Assembly (NCBI GenBank): GCA_003331065.1
Contig: QENB01000009.1
Span: 1-64,000, forward strand
DNA from: Candidatus Tokpelaia sp. JSC188
Lineage (GTDB): Bacteria > Pseudomonadota > Alphaproteobacteria > Rhizobiales > Rhizobiaceae
Reading direction: 5' to 3'
DNA length: 64,000 nt
The notes below the pieces were generated by a model, which saw only the letters and a list, made by a program, of their open reading frames with translations, had not been told where the DNA came from and did not search any database. Position 1 is the first letter of the stretch. Every line of letters starts with the position of its first letter. A program made the position numbers and the translations under genes. Shown here piece by piece: positions 18,602-29,459 of this stretch.

Positions 18602-19348
18602 CTAATCGCAAACTTTACCAGTTGCAAGTGCTTCAGTTACGTAGTGATTGCTGTTACCCTGTATCTTTTGTATGCGCTTGTCACGTTCAAATTCCCAACT
18701 ATCTACTGGATATTCGCGTGCCCAAGCACAGAAAATGCGCTTATCTTCTCTTGTTAACCTAATACCATACTGCTCAGCCATGTAAAACTGGATGCGCGCA
18801 ATACGACCACGTATCTCCTTTCGAGGTTGGATACGCTTGTTTTTGAAATCTATTATAGTTTGACATTGTCCGTATATCGGCGTTGGATTGCTTGACCAGA
18901 TTGAATAACGGAAGTTTTGGCGGTCACCATTAATTTCTCCAATCGATGGTACTAAATTAATCAAATCGCCCTCAGCGCGTGCGAAAATTGGATCATTGTG
19001 TGTACAATTCCTTCTGCCCCCTAATTTGCCATTTATCTTTTTCTGCCAACACGCACGCTGGTGTCCAAGTACCCATGCCGGTACAATGTGCTCCCATTCA
19101 AGACGTTTTGCCCGAACTATCTGCTTACGTGGGACATACCCACAGCTTTTCAAATCTATTTCTTTTCCTGAATAGGAACAATCGCAGTAGAAATCACGTT
19201 CTAGATCTTGTTGATAAACATTCGGAAGTACTTTCTTAGCATACCTAAAATCCCGATGACCTATTGCATTCAGATGGATGACCGTTTCAGCTTCTGCAAA
19301 AGCTAAAAAAAGTAGTAAAACCGAAACTAAAATAGCGCATATATTCAA
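18602..19348 (-). CDS. Secreted endonuclease I (EndA/Dns family)
   Basis: A 248-residue exported nuclease. The signal peptide covers about residues 1-19. The beta-beta-alpha-metal catalytic region shows RLEWEHIVPAW with the key histidine, then GRRNCTH, and GDLINLVPSIGEINGDR with the N-x-x-P pattern of the family. Cysteines at YCDCSY, RACW and GRRNC may form disulfides. Such nucleases degrade extracellular DNA for nutrients or act in DNA uptake control. The start is TTG with GAGAGAA upstream; no ATG near it fits. It stands alone, convergent with the SPFH operon. Confidence 0.9.
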   Translation of the reverse strand: MNICAILVSVLLLFLAFAEAETVIHLNAIGHRDFRYAKKVLPNVYQQDLERDFYCDCSYSGKEIDLKSCGYVPRKQIVRAKRLEWEHIVPAWVLGHQRACWQKKINGKLGGRRNCTHNDPIFARAEGDLINLVPSIGEINGDRQNFRYSIWSSNPTPIYGQCQTIIDFKNKRIQPRKEIRGRIARIQFYMAEQYGIRLTREDKRIFCAWAREYPVDSWEFERDKRIQKIQGNSNHYVTEALATGKVCD

Positions 19349-20342
19349 AGAATTTTCTCTCAGTTTACATAAGCATTATTTAAATATGTACTATGTATTT
19401 GCTCACACTAGTAGTTCATCTAAATGAATCTCTCAAACCTAGGTGCGTTAAATCGTATTCGCAGAACTAAGTGACGTGAATGTTTCCATATACTACTATA
19501 AGCTACAAAATACAGACAAAATGTCTAAACCACTTTAATTGAATCACATGATTCAATGGCATCATTGAAAAAAGACTTTTATCAACGCTGTCCTTCGTCT
19601 TTTTCTTCTACTTGGTGAATGATAGTAGCTGTTATTGTCTCACATAATTTTATATCTACAAAATTTTACTGACAAGCCGAAATAAGCTACTTTTTCGGCA
19701 ACATTTCTGAAATGACAAATAAGTGTGATCTTCGTTAGGTGTGTATTCTAAAAATAAAACCATCAAACTCGTTGTGCTTGAACTCATCTACTAGATCCTT
19801 TAGAGTTTTAAGTTAAAAATCGATAGGAAAATCAAAATGCCGAAAGAATCATCAAAATTTTAAAATTAATAACTTCGACGATTTATACGCTATGTACTAA
19901 ATAAAGTGTAATAGTAGGAAATTGTCCAGCGGTATAGATTAGCACAATTAGATATCGCATATAAATGCCTCTTTTTATGCTGTGAAGTTAGTTAGATCCC
20001 CTAGAGATTTAAGTCGATATTCCTGCTGCAGATAGCTAAATCGCGTGGTGTAGAACCACATAATTAGCAAAAAAGCTTATGGGTTATCTCTATACATGAA
20101 TGATATACCAAATGCAGTGCAATAATAAGATCAAAACTGACAAATTATGCCGCAATTCTCTAGCTATTCTTCACGATGAGGGAAGAAGCAGAAGGTAAAA
20201 GGCAGAAACCGCCGACTTATATTTGGAATGCTGCACATGTGGTTATTTACTCATTATTCGATAAGTTTTCAGAAAAATAGGATGAAAGTCTTAAACACTG
20301 GTTTGCCCTGACGTATGAATTATTAACCCAAGGATTAAAAAT
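19349..20342. other. Gene-free AT-rich stretch
   Basis: About 1 kb with stops in all frames. I found no RNA gene, repeat or clear terminator; promoters for the divergent endonuclease and pycA genes must lie in it. Confidence 0.45.
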
Positions 20343-21758
20343 ATGATCAAAAAACTGCTGATCGCCAACCGAGGAGAAATTGCCGTTCGTATCATACGCG
20401 CTTGTGCAGAGATGAATATTTGCTCGGTGGCTGTTTATTCTGAAGCAGACCGTCATGCTTTGCACGTCAAACGCGCGGATGAAGCTTATTTTATCGGGGA
20501 TGATCCATTGGCCGGTTATTTAAATCCAATAAAACTTGTCAATCTTGCAATAGAGTCTGGGTGCGACTCCTTGCATCCTGGTTATGGATTCCTTTCTGAA
20601 AATGCTAATCTGGCAGAAATTTGCGTAGAAAACGACATCTGTTTCGTGGGCCCATCCTCGAATGTGATTCGTCTCATGGGCGATAAAACGGAAGCTCGCC
20701 GTAGCATGATTAATGCTGGTATTCCGGTTATTCCTGGAACTGAAAGCAATGTTGTCAACCTTTCTGAAGCATTACGCGAAGGTGATCGCATTGGCTATCC
20801 AATAATGCTCAAGGCTACTTCCGGAGGAGGAGGTCGTGGCATTCGTCTTTGCAATTGCCGAGAAGAATTAGAAGAGGCTTACCCGCGGGTGATTTCCGAA
20901 GCGACTAAGGCATTTGGCTCATCCGAAGTATTTTTGGAAAAATGCATTATCAATCCAAAGCATATCGAAGTTCAAGTGTTAGCTGATAGTTTTGGTAATA
21001 CCGTGCATTTGTTTGAGCGTGATTGCTCGATCCAGCGCCGTAACCAAAAGCTTATTGAGATCGCTCCAAGCCCGCAGATCAGTCCCAAGATGCGGGCTTA
21101 TATCGGTGATCAAGCTGTGCGTGCAGCCAAAGCAGTAGGTTATCAAAATGCCGGTACTATAGAATTTCTTCTTGCTGATGATGAAATATACTTCATGGAA
21201 ATGAATACTCGGGTGCAAGTGGAGTACACTGTCACCGAAGAAATTACCGGTATTGATATCATCCGTGAGCAGCTTCGTATTGCTTCTGGTCTTGCGTTAT
21301 CGATCAAGCAAGAAGAGATTCAATATCGCGGATATTCTTTGCAGTTTCGCATCAATGCTGAGGATCCACGCAATAATTTTCTGCCTAGTTTTGGAAAGAT
21401 CACTCGCTATTATGCTCCAGGAGGTCCTGGGGTGCGTACAGACACCGCAATCTATACTGGCTACACTATCCCACCATACTACGATTCTATGTGTCTAAAA
21501 CTGGTAGTCTGGGCATTAAGTTGGGAGGAAGCCTTGGCACGAGGTTCGCGAGCACTAGATGACATGCGCGTGCAAGGGATTAAAACAACGGCTACTTATT
21601 ATCAGCAAATCTTAGCCGATTCGGATTTTCGAAATGGACGATTCAACACTAACTTTGTTGATGAGCATCCGCATTTGCTGAATTATTCGATCAAACGTAA
21701 GCCAGGAGAACTGGCCTTGGCTATTGCTGGTGTTATCGCCGCTTATGCTGGTTTTTAA
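20343..21758 (+). CDS. pycA: Pyruvate carboxylase subunit A (biotin carboxylase)
   Basis: The 471-residue product is a biotin carboxylase: ATP-grasp glycine loop KATSGGGGRGI near 157-167, KHIEVQVLAD at 206-215, and active-site E286, N288, R290 and E294. Residue 295 is tyrosine in place of the nearly invariant histidine (EY versus EH). With the next gene it would carboxylate pyruvate to oxaloacetate in the cytosol. The C-terminus, SIKRKPGELALAIAGVIAA, is typical of the separate PycA subunits of pseudomonads and related gammaproteobacteria, not of AccC. Most Hyphomicrobiales use a single-chain pyruvate carboxylase, so acquisition by transfer is likely. Confidence 0.93.
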   Translation: MIKKLLIANRGEIAVRIIRACAEMNICSVAVYSEADRHALHVKRADEAYFIGDDPLAGYLNPIKLVNLAIESGCDSLHPGYGFLSENANLAEICVENDICFVGPSSNVIRLMGDKTEARRSMINAGIPVIPGTESNVVNLSEALREGDRIGYPIMLKATSGGGGRGIRLCNCREELEEAYPRVISEATKAFGSSEVFLEKCIINPKHIEVQVLADSFGNTVHLFERDCSIQRRNQKLIEIAPSPQISPKMRAYIGDQAVRAAKAVGYQNAGTIEFLLADDEIYFMEMNTRVQVEYTVTEEITGIDIIREQLRIASGLALSIKQEEIQYRGYSLQFRINAEDPRNNFLPSFGKITRYYAPGGPGVRTDTAIYTGYTIPPYYDSMCLKLVVWALSWEEALARGSRALDDMRVQGIKTTATYYQQILADSDFRNGRFNTNFVDEHPHLLNYSIKRKPGELALAIAGVIAAYAGF

Positions 21759-21840
21759 AATAGAAGCAAAACATAAACCGTTAAGCGGCCGGTAAAAGCA
21801 GGTCATCTACGACTTACTGCCTTAATAAAGGAGAATTTTG

Positions 21841-23646
21841 ATGCGCAAGAAAATCTATATCACCGATACTATCTTACGTGACGCTCACCAATCACTGATT
21901 GCCACTCGCATGCGCTTGGAGGATATGCTCCCAATCTGTGCTAAACTTGATAAAGTCGGTTATTGGTCTTTAGAGATCTGGGGTGGTGCTACATTCGATT
22001 CCTGTTTACGCTTTCTCAAAGAGGATCCATGGGAACGCTTGCGCAAGCTGCGTGCAGCTTTGCCCAATACTCGCTTGCAGATGTTACTGCGCGGACAAAA
22101 TCTGCTTGGCTATCGACACTATAGCGATGATGTAGTGCAAGCCTTCGTTTCTAGGGCTGCTGAGAACGGTATTTGCGTCTTCCGAATCTTCGATGCGATG
22201 AATGACGTGCGTAACTTGGAAACTGCCATTAAAGCAGTGAAGAAAAGTGGCAAACATGCTCAGGGTACGCTCTGTTATACCACAAGTCCAGTGCATACCA
22301 TTGATGTCTTCTTAAAACAGGCAGGAAGTATGCGCGATATGGGCGTAGACTCCATTGCTATCAAAGACATGGCTGGTCTTCTGACTCCACATGTTACCGG
22401 AAATCTTGTGCGTGCTTTGAAGACAAAAATCAACCTGCCGATATTTATTCACTCTCATGATACCGCCGGTGTCGCGAGCATGTGCCAACTTAAGGCTATC
22501 GAGAACGGTGCTAGACATATCGATACCGCCATCTCCAGCTTTGCTTGGGGAGCAAGTCACCCAGGTACTGAATCCATGGTTGCGGCGTTTCACGGCACTA
22601 CGTATGAAACTGGTCTGAATTTAGAACTAATTCAGGAAATTGGCCTTTATTTCTATTCTATTCGCAAAAAATACCATCAGTTTGAAAGCGAATTCACTGG
22701 CGTGGACACTCGAGTACAACTCAACCAGGTGCCAGGTGGCATGATATCTAACTTAACCAATCAATTAAAAGAACAGAGCGCATTGAATCACATTGATAAA
22801 GTCTTCGCAGAAATTCCACGAGTGCGTAAAGATCTTGGATTCCCACCACTAGTTACTCCTACGTCACAAATCGTTGGTACTCAAGCAGTATTCAACATAT
22901 TAGCTGAAGAACGCTATAAGATCATTACTAGCGAGGTAAAGTATTATCTGCAGGGTCGATATGGTAGAGCCCCTGGAATGATCGATAAAAAGCTACAACT
23001 TCAAGCCATTGGTGACGAAGAAATCATTGATGTTCGTCCAGCCGATTTGATTCCACCTGAAATGGATAAACTGCGTATGGAAATCAATGATCTCAGCAAA
23101 TCGGAAGAAGACATACTGACCTATGCCATGTTCCCTGATATTGGACGAAAATTCCTCGAAGAACGCGAGGCAGGAACGCTAGTCCCGGAAGAGCTATTGC
23201 CTATTGCTTCTGATCACTTCCAAACTGCCATCGGTCAGGGTATGCCGACTGAGTTCATTATAGACGTGCATGGCGAAAGTTATCGGGTAGATATTACTGG
23301 TACCGGTGTCAAGAGCATGGGCAAGCGCAATTTTTATATTTCTATTGATGGTGTACCCGAAGAAGTTGTGGTTGAACCACTCAATAATTCCGTTAGCGCT
23401 AACAGAAAAAAACCAAAAAAAGCGAACGCACTGGGAGATATTAGCAGCAGTATACCGGGAAATATTGTTGAGGTATTGGTCGAAATCGGGGATTGTGTTC
23501 AAAAAGGACAAGCCGTATTAATTACAGAGGCAATGAAAATGGAAAGCGAAGTTCAAGCTCCAATCTTTGGGAAAGTCAAGGCTGTTTATGTAGCCAAGGG
23601 CGACCGCGTAACTTCTGGTGAAGTGTTAATGACAATTGAAGATTGA
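21841..23646 (+). CDS. pycB: Pyruvate carboxylase subunit B (carboxyltransferase + biotin carrier)
   Basis: The 601-residue product has the carboxyltransferase barrel first (TILRDAHQSLIATRM at the start, metal-site segments with HSHDTAG), then a linker and a biotinyl domain at the C-terminus with the biotin lysine of AMKM at about residue 566. A strong AAGGAG site precedes the ATG at 21841. It is 82 bases behind pycA, an operon. The family also contains oxaloacetate decarboxylase alpha subunits; the pairing with pycA and the lack of membrane beta/gamma subunits favour pyruvate carboxylation. Function: anaplerotic supply of oxaloacetate. Confidence 0.93.
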   Translation: MRKKIYITDTILRDAHQSLIATRMRLEDMLPICAKLDKVGYWSLEIWGGATFDSCLRFLKEDPWERLRKLRAALPNTRLQMLLRGQNLLGYRHYSDDVVQAFVSRAAENGICVFRIFDAMNDVRNLETAIKAVKKSGKHAQGTLCYTTSPVHTIDVFLKQAGSMRDMGVDSIAIKDMAGLLTPHVTGNLVRALKTKINLPIFIHSHDTAGVASMCQLKAIENGARHIDTAISSFAWGASHPGTESMVAAFHGTTYETGLNLELIQEIGLYFYSIRKKYHQFESEFTGVDTRVQLNQVPGGMISNLTNQLKEQSALNHIDKVFAEIPRVRKDLGFPPLVTPTSQIVGTQAVFNILAEERYKIITSEVKYYLQGRYGRAPGMIDKKLQLQAIGDEEIIDVRPADLIPPEMDKLRMEINDLSKSEEDILTYAMFPDIGRKFLEEREAGTLVPEELLPIASDHFQTAIGQGMPTEFIIDVHGESYRVDITGTGVKSMGKRNFYISIDGVPEEVVVEPLNNSVSANRKKPKKANALGDISSSIPGNIVEVLVEIGDCVQKGQAVLITEAMKMESEVQAPIFGKVKAVYVAKGDRVTSGEVLMTIED

Positions 23647-25732
23647 ATGGCATGCAAAAAGGTAATCAAATTATCGAGAAACAAAGTTCTGCCAAGCTAA
23701 TCAACCATGTCATTGTTTGAATCCAAACGAAAATGGAGAATAGCAGAATAAATCCAACGACTGATGATCATAATTACTTATACGCGGTGTAGTTTTTCCT
23801 CTAGATCCTCTAAACTCATTGGAAGTCAGCTTTTCTTTGGCTAGAAGTTCATTTTCTAGTAACTAGTTGCCTAGGGTATAGAGACCTACAATCATCATGT
23901 AAGAATTGGAGAAAAGCAGTGGCCAGTTATGGAGATGATTATTGATCGTATTAGCTTGAGAAATTGCTGTAAGCTCTTTTTTGAGATCTTAGCATGTCTC
24001 AGAAGGTTTCTTTCATATCTGCTTAAAAGGTAAATACGATAGAAGAAGGCGCGTTTCCCGTGTATCCGACGTGATTAGCTAATTCGTAGTAAACAGCGGG
24101 AGAATGCCTGAAACATATGCAAAGTTGCAATGCGTTTCAAGATAAGAAAGCTAGTAGTTCCTCTATAAAACGCTATAAGATTGAATTTTTTCCAAGAGCA
24201 TTTAATATATGAGTCACTTTTTAGTAATTTGCTAAAATATAGCGAAATAGGACGCTTGCAGTTTCATTGGGTGATCGACGATAGAATCGATGTAATTAAT
24301 CTTCTTATTTAGGATGCAATGGCGATAAAGAGATAGAATATTATCTATAGAAACGATTTGATAAAACAGCACGCCGATATGCGTTAGTTCGTCTCCTGAC
24401 GCTGAAGGTCATCAATCTCGCTTTAATAGCTGATTAGTTGGATATCGGTGAACACACAGTTATTTTACAAACCCGGGGTATAATCGCGTGATTTAGGGTA
24501 CTCATCAAAGAAGATGAATAACATACACTTTCTTCACCAACCATCGTTATTTCGAATAGACGCCCAAAAGCCACCTCATAAATGAGTGTGTTGCTATTCT
24601 ACAACCTTTCGTGCATTGCCCATATACGGTGAAAAAAAGAAAGAGCAACTGGATTAGAATAAGATCCAATAATTCTGCCTGTTTTTGAGATCAATTTTCA
24701 CAACACGTGAATGCGCTGAAGTAACACCTAAAGAATATTTTCCTTTGTCGAATCTAAAATAGAAGAACCATCAAGCATTTCAACGGGCGCATGCTGTTGT
24801 GCCAATATATCCGATCCAATCTTCCACATAACTTTACTGGTTAAAAGGTTTACAGCAATAATACCTAACGTTACACGCAAGCTCATGCGTAAATCCATCC
24901 TGATGTTTCATCAAGGCTATATAATTAACATGATAGCGCTCGAAAATTGAATGAACGGGAAAATCTTTTAATTTTAGATAATCAGCAGTTGACCAATTTT
25001 TTATATCGGTTTTCATCTACTGATCATTTCATGTTTTATCATATTCCGGCGGCTTTTTGGGTAGCTATGAAAGCTTTGGCAGCGAAGAATTTGACGACCT
25101 CAACGATTTTTTCATGAGGTTTGGTAATTTTTGTACGCGGCGTAGTTTTTCAGCGTTGATTTGTTTTTGAAGAATTATTTGACTTTAGTGTGGTCTGGCC
25201 TGGCTATAAGGGCTGAAATGATTTTCTCAGTGATTTTTGATCGTTCTTGGAGTTTATGGGCAGCTTTTTCAGCGTTTGTTCTGCTCTACGGCGTTCTTGA
25301 ACACTTGTAGCGGCCCTTGCGGATAGGCCCCTTTTATGAGTGGGACTACGAAAATGGAAAGGTGCGGTGTCTGTTCATCTTTGTGATTCCTCGATGCAGA
25401 CTAATTCAAGCATTCATTTTTCAATTGATGGTTCTAGCATTTTCTATCATAGAGATTTAAAGCATAAACATTGCGTAATTGGTAGTGATTTGATATTCTT
25501 TAAGAAATACTTATATACGGCAATCAGGAACTATGAGGATAAGAGGAGAGGTATTTTAATGATGGCAATGTCAGTGTATAAGGAGAATAGGGGGTATATA
25601 TTGAGAAGGATATAGCACCGTCTCATATAGCTCGATTGTATCCGGAAGTTTAGAAGAAGTACGATCTCTCTCCTGTGATAAGAGTAATTTCTAGATAAAG
25701 TAGTGATAGAGATCATGAAGACTGTGCTTGCC
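23647..25732. other. Two-kilobase decayed region
   Basis: No intact gene was found. On the minus strand, 24600-25016 contains adjoining open segments in different frames (for example one reading IALMKHQDGFTHELA and another reading SLRVTLGIIAVNLLTSKVMW, then GRIIGSYSNPVALSFFHRIW), as expected for a frameshifted gene I cannot name. Around 25150-25300, also minus, a basic helical fragment (VQERRRAEQTLKKAAHKLQ) is visible between stops. The region reads as gene debris. Confidence 0.45.
24600..25016 (-). pseudogene. Unidentified frameshifted gene remnant
   Basis: Starting at an ATG at 25016, the frame encodes about 48 protein-like residues, then continues in another frame with a hydrophobic segment (GIIAVNLLTSKVMW) and an acidic part ending at about 24733. 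After one more shift it encodes GRIIGSYSNPVALSFFH. The pieces are in the right order for one membrane-associated protein of perhaps 130 residues or more. No family was recognised. Confidence 0.3.
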
Positions 25733-26317
25733 TCAGCGCATACCGCAGTTGCGTAGCTGCATGTCATATTGCTCTGCCATAGTTTGCACGCGATGTGCTC
25801 CCTGAATAGCAATCATACTGCCTTGGCCATGATTTTTAGCGTAAGCATTGTGTCCCATATGATAATTGAGATAAAGTGCGTAGGCGTCATTGGGCGAAAC
25901 GTTATTCCTAGCTACGCTTTTGTGATGATACCAAGCAATAAATTTTGCAGCATGATCGAAACTCGTACGGCGTGCACTTGTATAGCCTGTCTGCTTGCGA
26001 TACTCCTCCCACGCGCTATTGATGGCCTGTGGATAACCATAGGCGCTTGAAGAACGCTTCCATGGAATGAAGCCGAGTAGCTTTCTGCGTGGCGGGCGTG
26101 CTCTTTGCTGAAAACCAGATTCAGTATAGATGGTTGCTAGAATAATCGGCATTGGGATTCCGTATACCTGTTCCGCTTTTTTTGCCGAACGATGCCAATT
26201 GAAAAGAAGACCATTTTTTTGTTTAAAAACAGCACAAGCATTGGTTGTATGGGTTGGTGTACTTGCACACTTCGCTAGAAACGATACAAGCGCTATAGAT
26301 AACAAAATGCGCTTCAT
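25733..26317 (-). CDS. SLT-domain lipoprotein (putative lytic transglycosylase)
   Basis: The 194-residue product has a signal peptide ending in a lipobox LAKC, with cysteine at 17. A transglycosylase-like domain follows: the probable catalytic glutamate is in IYTESGF near residue 67, then SAYGYPQAI and later LNYHMGHNAYAK, the GxxAY-type motif. This suits a small peptidoglycan-cleaving enzyme anchored in the outer membrane, possibly serving secretion-system insertion, but no secretion gene adjoins it. Length is short yet complete. It is divergent from no close partner; the rmuC remnant lies upstream on the same strand. Confidence 0.8.
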   Translation of the reverse strand: MKRILLSIALVSFLAKCASTPTHTTNACAVFKQKNGLLFNWHRSAKKAEQVYGIPMPIILATIYTESGFQQRARPPRRKLLGFIPWKRSSSAYGYPQAINSAWEEYRKQTGYTSARRTSFDHAAKFIAWYHHKSVARNNVSPNDAYALYLNYHMGHNAYAKNHGQGSMIAIQGAHRVQTMAEQYDMQLRNCGMR

Positions 26318-26424
26318 TATTTCATATTTCTCCTGTAACAGATGGTGATTTCATCACACATTAAAGCTTCACTCGATTTTCTAAGATAATCCAAAAGTTT
26401 TCAAAAAGGAATAAACTTGATTTT

Positions 26425-26912
26425 TCAGAAGACGAATATCGGATTCATGACCAAAGCAACTATCCAGTAGTTGGACGGTAGACCATCTGCAATTTGGTTT
26501 ACTAATAACTGAATATTGTTCTGAGCAGAATCAATCACTGCCAGCCTTTCCTGCAATTTGCAGAGGTTCTCATAGGTTAATTGAATCTGATTGTTAACAC
26601 TTTTCCCGAGTTGACTGGTCATACTATCAAGTCTGTCGCGAACTGATTTATTAAGTGCTGTCTGTCGAGCATCAAAAAGCTCTGCTTTGCATGCGGTCTT
26701 GCATCTCAGACTGCATTCGCGAAAGTTCGTTCATATGCGTTTGTATATGTCGTTCCTGTTCTACTGCCGGAGAATCCAATATTGCTTTATAACGAACTGT
26801 ACGCCACAGACTAATGATAAAAACTAAGAAGCCAACAATAAGTGCAGTGATAAGGTCAAAGATAAGAGCTGCAGAGTCAATATGTTCATAGTTGGACGAT
26901 AATAAATAAAGA
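26425..26912 (-). pseudogene. rmuC: rmuC remnant (frameshifted and truncated)
   Basis: Two minus-strand frames give the N-terminal part of RmuC. The first contains a membrane helix and a coiled-coil start (HMNELSRMQSEMQDRMQ); after a one-base shift near 26680 the second continues with ARQTALNKSVRDRLDSM and ENLCKLQERLAVIDSAQNN. In RmuC these lead to the nuclease-like core, which is missing here: the frame ends in unrelated residues at 26425. RmuC limits recombination at inverted repeats. The gene is divergent to def, its usual place in Hyphomicrobiales, so this is a native gene being lost. Confidence 0.85.
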
Positions 26913-27039
26913 TGTGGTAAGCATGTTTGAATCGGCCATGTATTTAATCCTAGCGTTTAGTTGCTAAAAAGCGATCAAAGAAGAAGCACTGCAGGGATAA
27001 AAATTGACGTAAGATTAATCATTGCTTATCATAGGAGTC

Positions 27040-27570
27040 ATGAGTATCAAACCGCTTGTTATATTGCCAAATCCACTTTTGCGCGAGGTGTCAAGACCAG
27101 TGGCCACTGTTGATGATCGTATTATTGAACTGTCTAATGATATGCTGAAAAGCATGTATCATGCATCCGGGATCGGTTTAGCTGCGATACAGATCGGTGT
27201 ACTTCTACGCCTTCTAGTGATTGATATTACCGGGAACGATAAGCCAAAGAATCCGCGAATATTTATCAATCCGGAAGTTATTTGGAGATCAGATGAGCAA
27301 AATATCTACAAGGAAGGCTGTCTTTCTATCCCTGATTATTATGCAGAGATTAAACGATCACGCAAAGTATGTGTTACCTATATTGAGCGTGATGGTAGAA
27401 AGAAAGAGATTGAAGCTGATGGACTTTTAGCAACCTGTCTGCAGCATGAGATTGATCATCTGAACGGTATTTTATTTATTGATCATATATCCCGTTTAAG
27501 GCGTGATATCATTATTCGCAAATTCAAGAAAAAGGCTCGCAATATAGAAGAAGGGCATATGGCAATCTGA
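27040..27570 (+). CDS. def: Peptide deformylase
   Basis: The product has 176 residues, starting at the ATG at 27040 with TAGGAG just upstream. All three family motifs are present: GIGLAAIQIG, EGCLSIP and QHEIDHLNG with the metal-binding HExxH. The enzyme removes the formyl group from new N-termini in the cytosol. The stop overlaps the start of fmt (TGATG), giving a def-fmt-truA operon. The second residue of motif I is I in place of V in GLAAxQ; activity should not suffer. Confidence 0.97.
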   Translation: MSIKPLVILPNPLLREVSRPVATVDDRIIELSNDMLKSMYHASGIGLAAIQIGVLLRLLVIDITGNDKPKNPRIFINPEVIWRSDEQNIYKEGCLSIPDYYAEIKRSRKVCVTYIERDGRKKEIEADGLLATCLQHEIDHLNGILFIDHISRLRRDIIIRKFKKKARNIEEGHMAI

Positions 27571-28499
27571 TGGCATTGCGTCTTGTTTTTATGGGAACAC
27601 CAGCTTTCTCTGTACCGATCTTAAAGGCATTATTCGCTGCCGGTCATGATATTGTTGCTGTCTATAGCCAGCTACCGCGTTCTGCTGGTCGCCGTGGGCT
27701 GAATGTCATAAAATCACCAGTACAGCATGAAGCGGAAATGTTAGGATTGACGGTTTATACACCTAAGACCCTATACGATGCAGAGGAGCAAGCTCGTTTC
27801 AAAAGACTTTCTCTTGATGCTATAGTTACTGCCGCCTATGGCCTATTGCTTCCGGAAGAAGTATTGCGTGCCTCCCGTTTTGGCTGTTTTAACACTCATG
27901 CATCTTTGCTTCCACGTTGGCGAGGAGCCGCGCCCATACAGCGTGCAATTATGGCTGGTGATACTGAAACCGGAATCATGATTATGCAAATGGATAAAGG
28001 GCTTGATAGCGGCCCAATTGCCTTAGCAGAAAAAGTGGAAATTGGCCAGGATATGACTTCGGGGGAGTTGCATGATCATCTATCACAAGTTGGAGCTAAT
28101 CTTATAGTTAAAGCAATGGCTGATTTGGAACAAGATAGGCTTGTTTTCACGCAACAGAGTGTGGAGGGAATCACATATGCTAAAAAAATTAGAAAAGAGG
28201 AAACGCGTATTGATTGGGACAAGCCCGCTGCTGTTGTGCATAGGCATGTCTATGGCCTATCACCTTTTCCTGGAGCATGGTGTAAAATGAATATCTCTGG
28301 TAGATGTAAGCGAGTGAAGATTCTTAGAGTACGTTTTGCGGGTCCGGCTGTTGGTCAACCCGGTAGTTTTGATCCACTAACTTTAGCTGTTACTTGTCGT
28401 GATGGTGCTGTATTGCTGACCCAGCTGCAGAAAGCTGGTGGAAGGTCGCTTAATACACAAGATTTCATACGCGGTGCTTCTGTAACAGCTATTTATTGA
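27570..28499 (+). CDS. fmt: Methionyl-tRNA formyltransferase
   Basis: A 309-residue protein of normal length. The formyl-transfer core shows [12 protein letters not shown] at the start, then [17 protein letters not shown] with the catalytic N-x-H pair, and later KMDKG-like [10 protein letters not shown]. The C-terminal tRNA-binding domain begins near 210 with IDWDKPA. It formylates initiator tRNA in translation initiation, the partner reaction of def. The gene overlaps def by one base and is one base before truA. Confidence 0.97.
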   Translation: MALRLVFMGTPAFSVPILKALFAAGHDIVAVYSQLPRSAGRRGLNVIKSPVQHEAEMLGLTVYTPKTLYDAEEQARFKRLSLDAIVTAAYGLLLPEEVLRASRFGCFNTHASLLPRWRGAAPIQRAIMAGDTETGIMIMQMDKGLDSGPIALAEKVEIGQDMTSGELHDHLSQVGANLIVKAMADLEQDRLVFTQQSVEGITYAKKIRKEETRIDWDKPAAVVHRHVYGLSPFPGAWCKMNISGRCKRVKILRVRFAGPAVGQPGSFDPLTLAVTCRDGAVLLTQLQKAGGRSLNTQDFIRGASVTAIY

Positions 28500-28500
28500 A

Positions 28501-29250
28501 ATGCCGCGTTATAAACTAACCATCGAGTATGATGGAACGCCTTATGCGGGTTGGCAGAGACAGAGTGGATTGCCAACGGTTCAGACTGCGATTGAAACGG
28601 CAATCACTCGATTTTGTGGTTCTGCGGTAACGATCACCACAGCAGGTAGAACAGATGCAGGCGTGCATGCCATTGCACAAATTGCCCATGTTGATTTACA
28701 AAAAGAATGGCAATGTGAAAAAGTGCGTAATGCACTTAACGCCCATCTGATACAAGCTAAAGAGATTATTTCTATTTTGCGGGTAGAGAAAGTTGAGCAA
28801 AATTTTGACGCGCGCTTTTCAGCACTCAGGCGCCATTATCGCTATCGTATTCTTAACCGCCCTTCGCCACCAACACTTGATGCCCAGTATGTCTGGTGGG
28901 TATTGCGCAGGCTTGATGCAGAAAAAATGCATGAAGCTGCACAAAAACTTGTTGGCTATCACGATTTTACTACTTTTCGTGCGGCTCATTGTCAGGCCAA
29001 AAGCCCTTTGCGCACACTAGAGCGATTGGATGTGAGACAGAATGAAGAGTGGATTGAAATTCATGCTTCGGCTCGCTCTTTTCTACATACTCAAATACGA
29101 TCTTTTGCCGGCAGTCTTGCTGAAGTTGGATGGGGGCATTGGAATGCTGACGATCTTGAAGCAGCTCTTAAAGCACGTAACCGTGCGTGCTGCGGCGTAG
29201 TAGCTCCGCCACAAGGGCTTTGTCTTATCAGAGTTGATTATACTGTATAG
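28501..29250 (+). CDS. truA: tRNA pseudouridine(38-40) synthase
   Basis: A 249-residue TruA. Clear marks are [12 protein letters not shown] at the N-terminus, the catalytic aspartate in [11 protein letters not shown], and [13 protein letters not shown] near the C-terminus. It modifies uridines 38-40 in the anticodon arm. It ends the def-fmt-truA operon, an order common in Hyphomicrobiales. Confidence 0.97.
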   Translation: MPRYKLTIEYDGTPYAGWQRQSGLPTVQTAIETAITRFCGSAVTITTAGRTDAGVHAIAQIAHVDLQKEWQCEKVRNALNAHLIQAKEIISILRVEKVEQNFDARFSALRRHYRYRILNRPSPPTLDAQYVWWVLRRLDAEKMHEAAQKLVGYHDFTTFRAAHCQAKSPLRTLERLDVRQNEEWIEIHASARSFLHTQIRSFAGSLAEVGWGHWNADDLEAALKARNRACCGVVAPPQGLCLIRVDYTV

Positions 29251-29459
29251 TTATGGAATAATTATTCCGTTAAAAGTGTGAATGTCCTAGTATTCTTGTT
29301 TTTGTATTTTCGTCATGAGGCTTATTTTGTTGGAATTATTTTCCAATTCTTCCGGTATTAGAGAAATACTTCTCTCATATAGTATATTTTCCTTAATTTT
29401 TTTGTAGAAATAGAACCTCCTAATGCTTTTTCGGTTTTAATGCGAGCAACGTCTTACAC

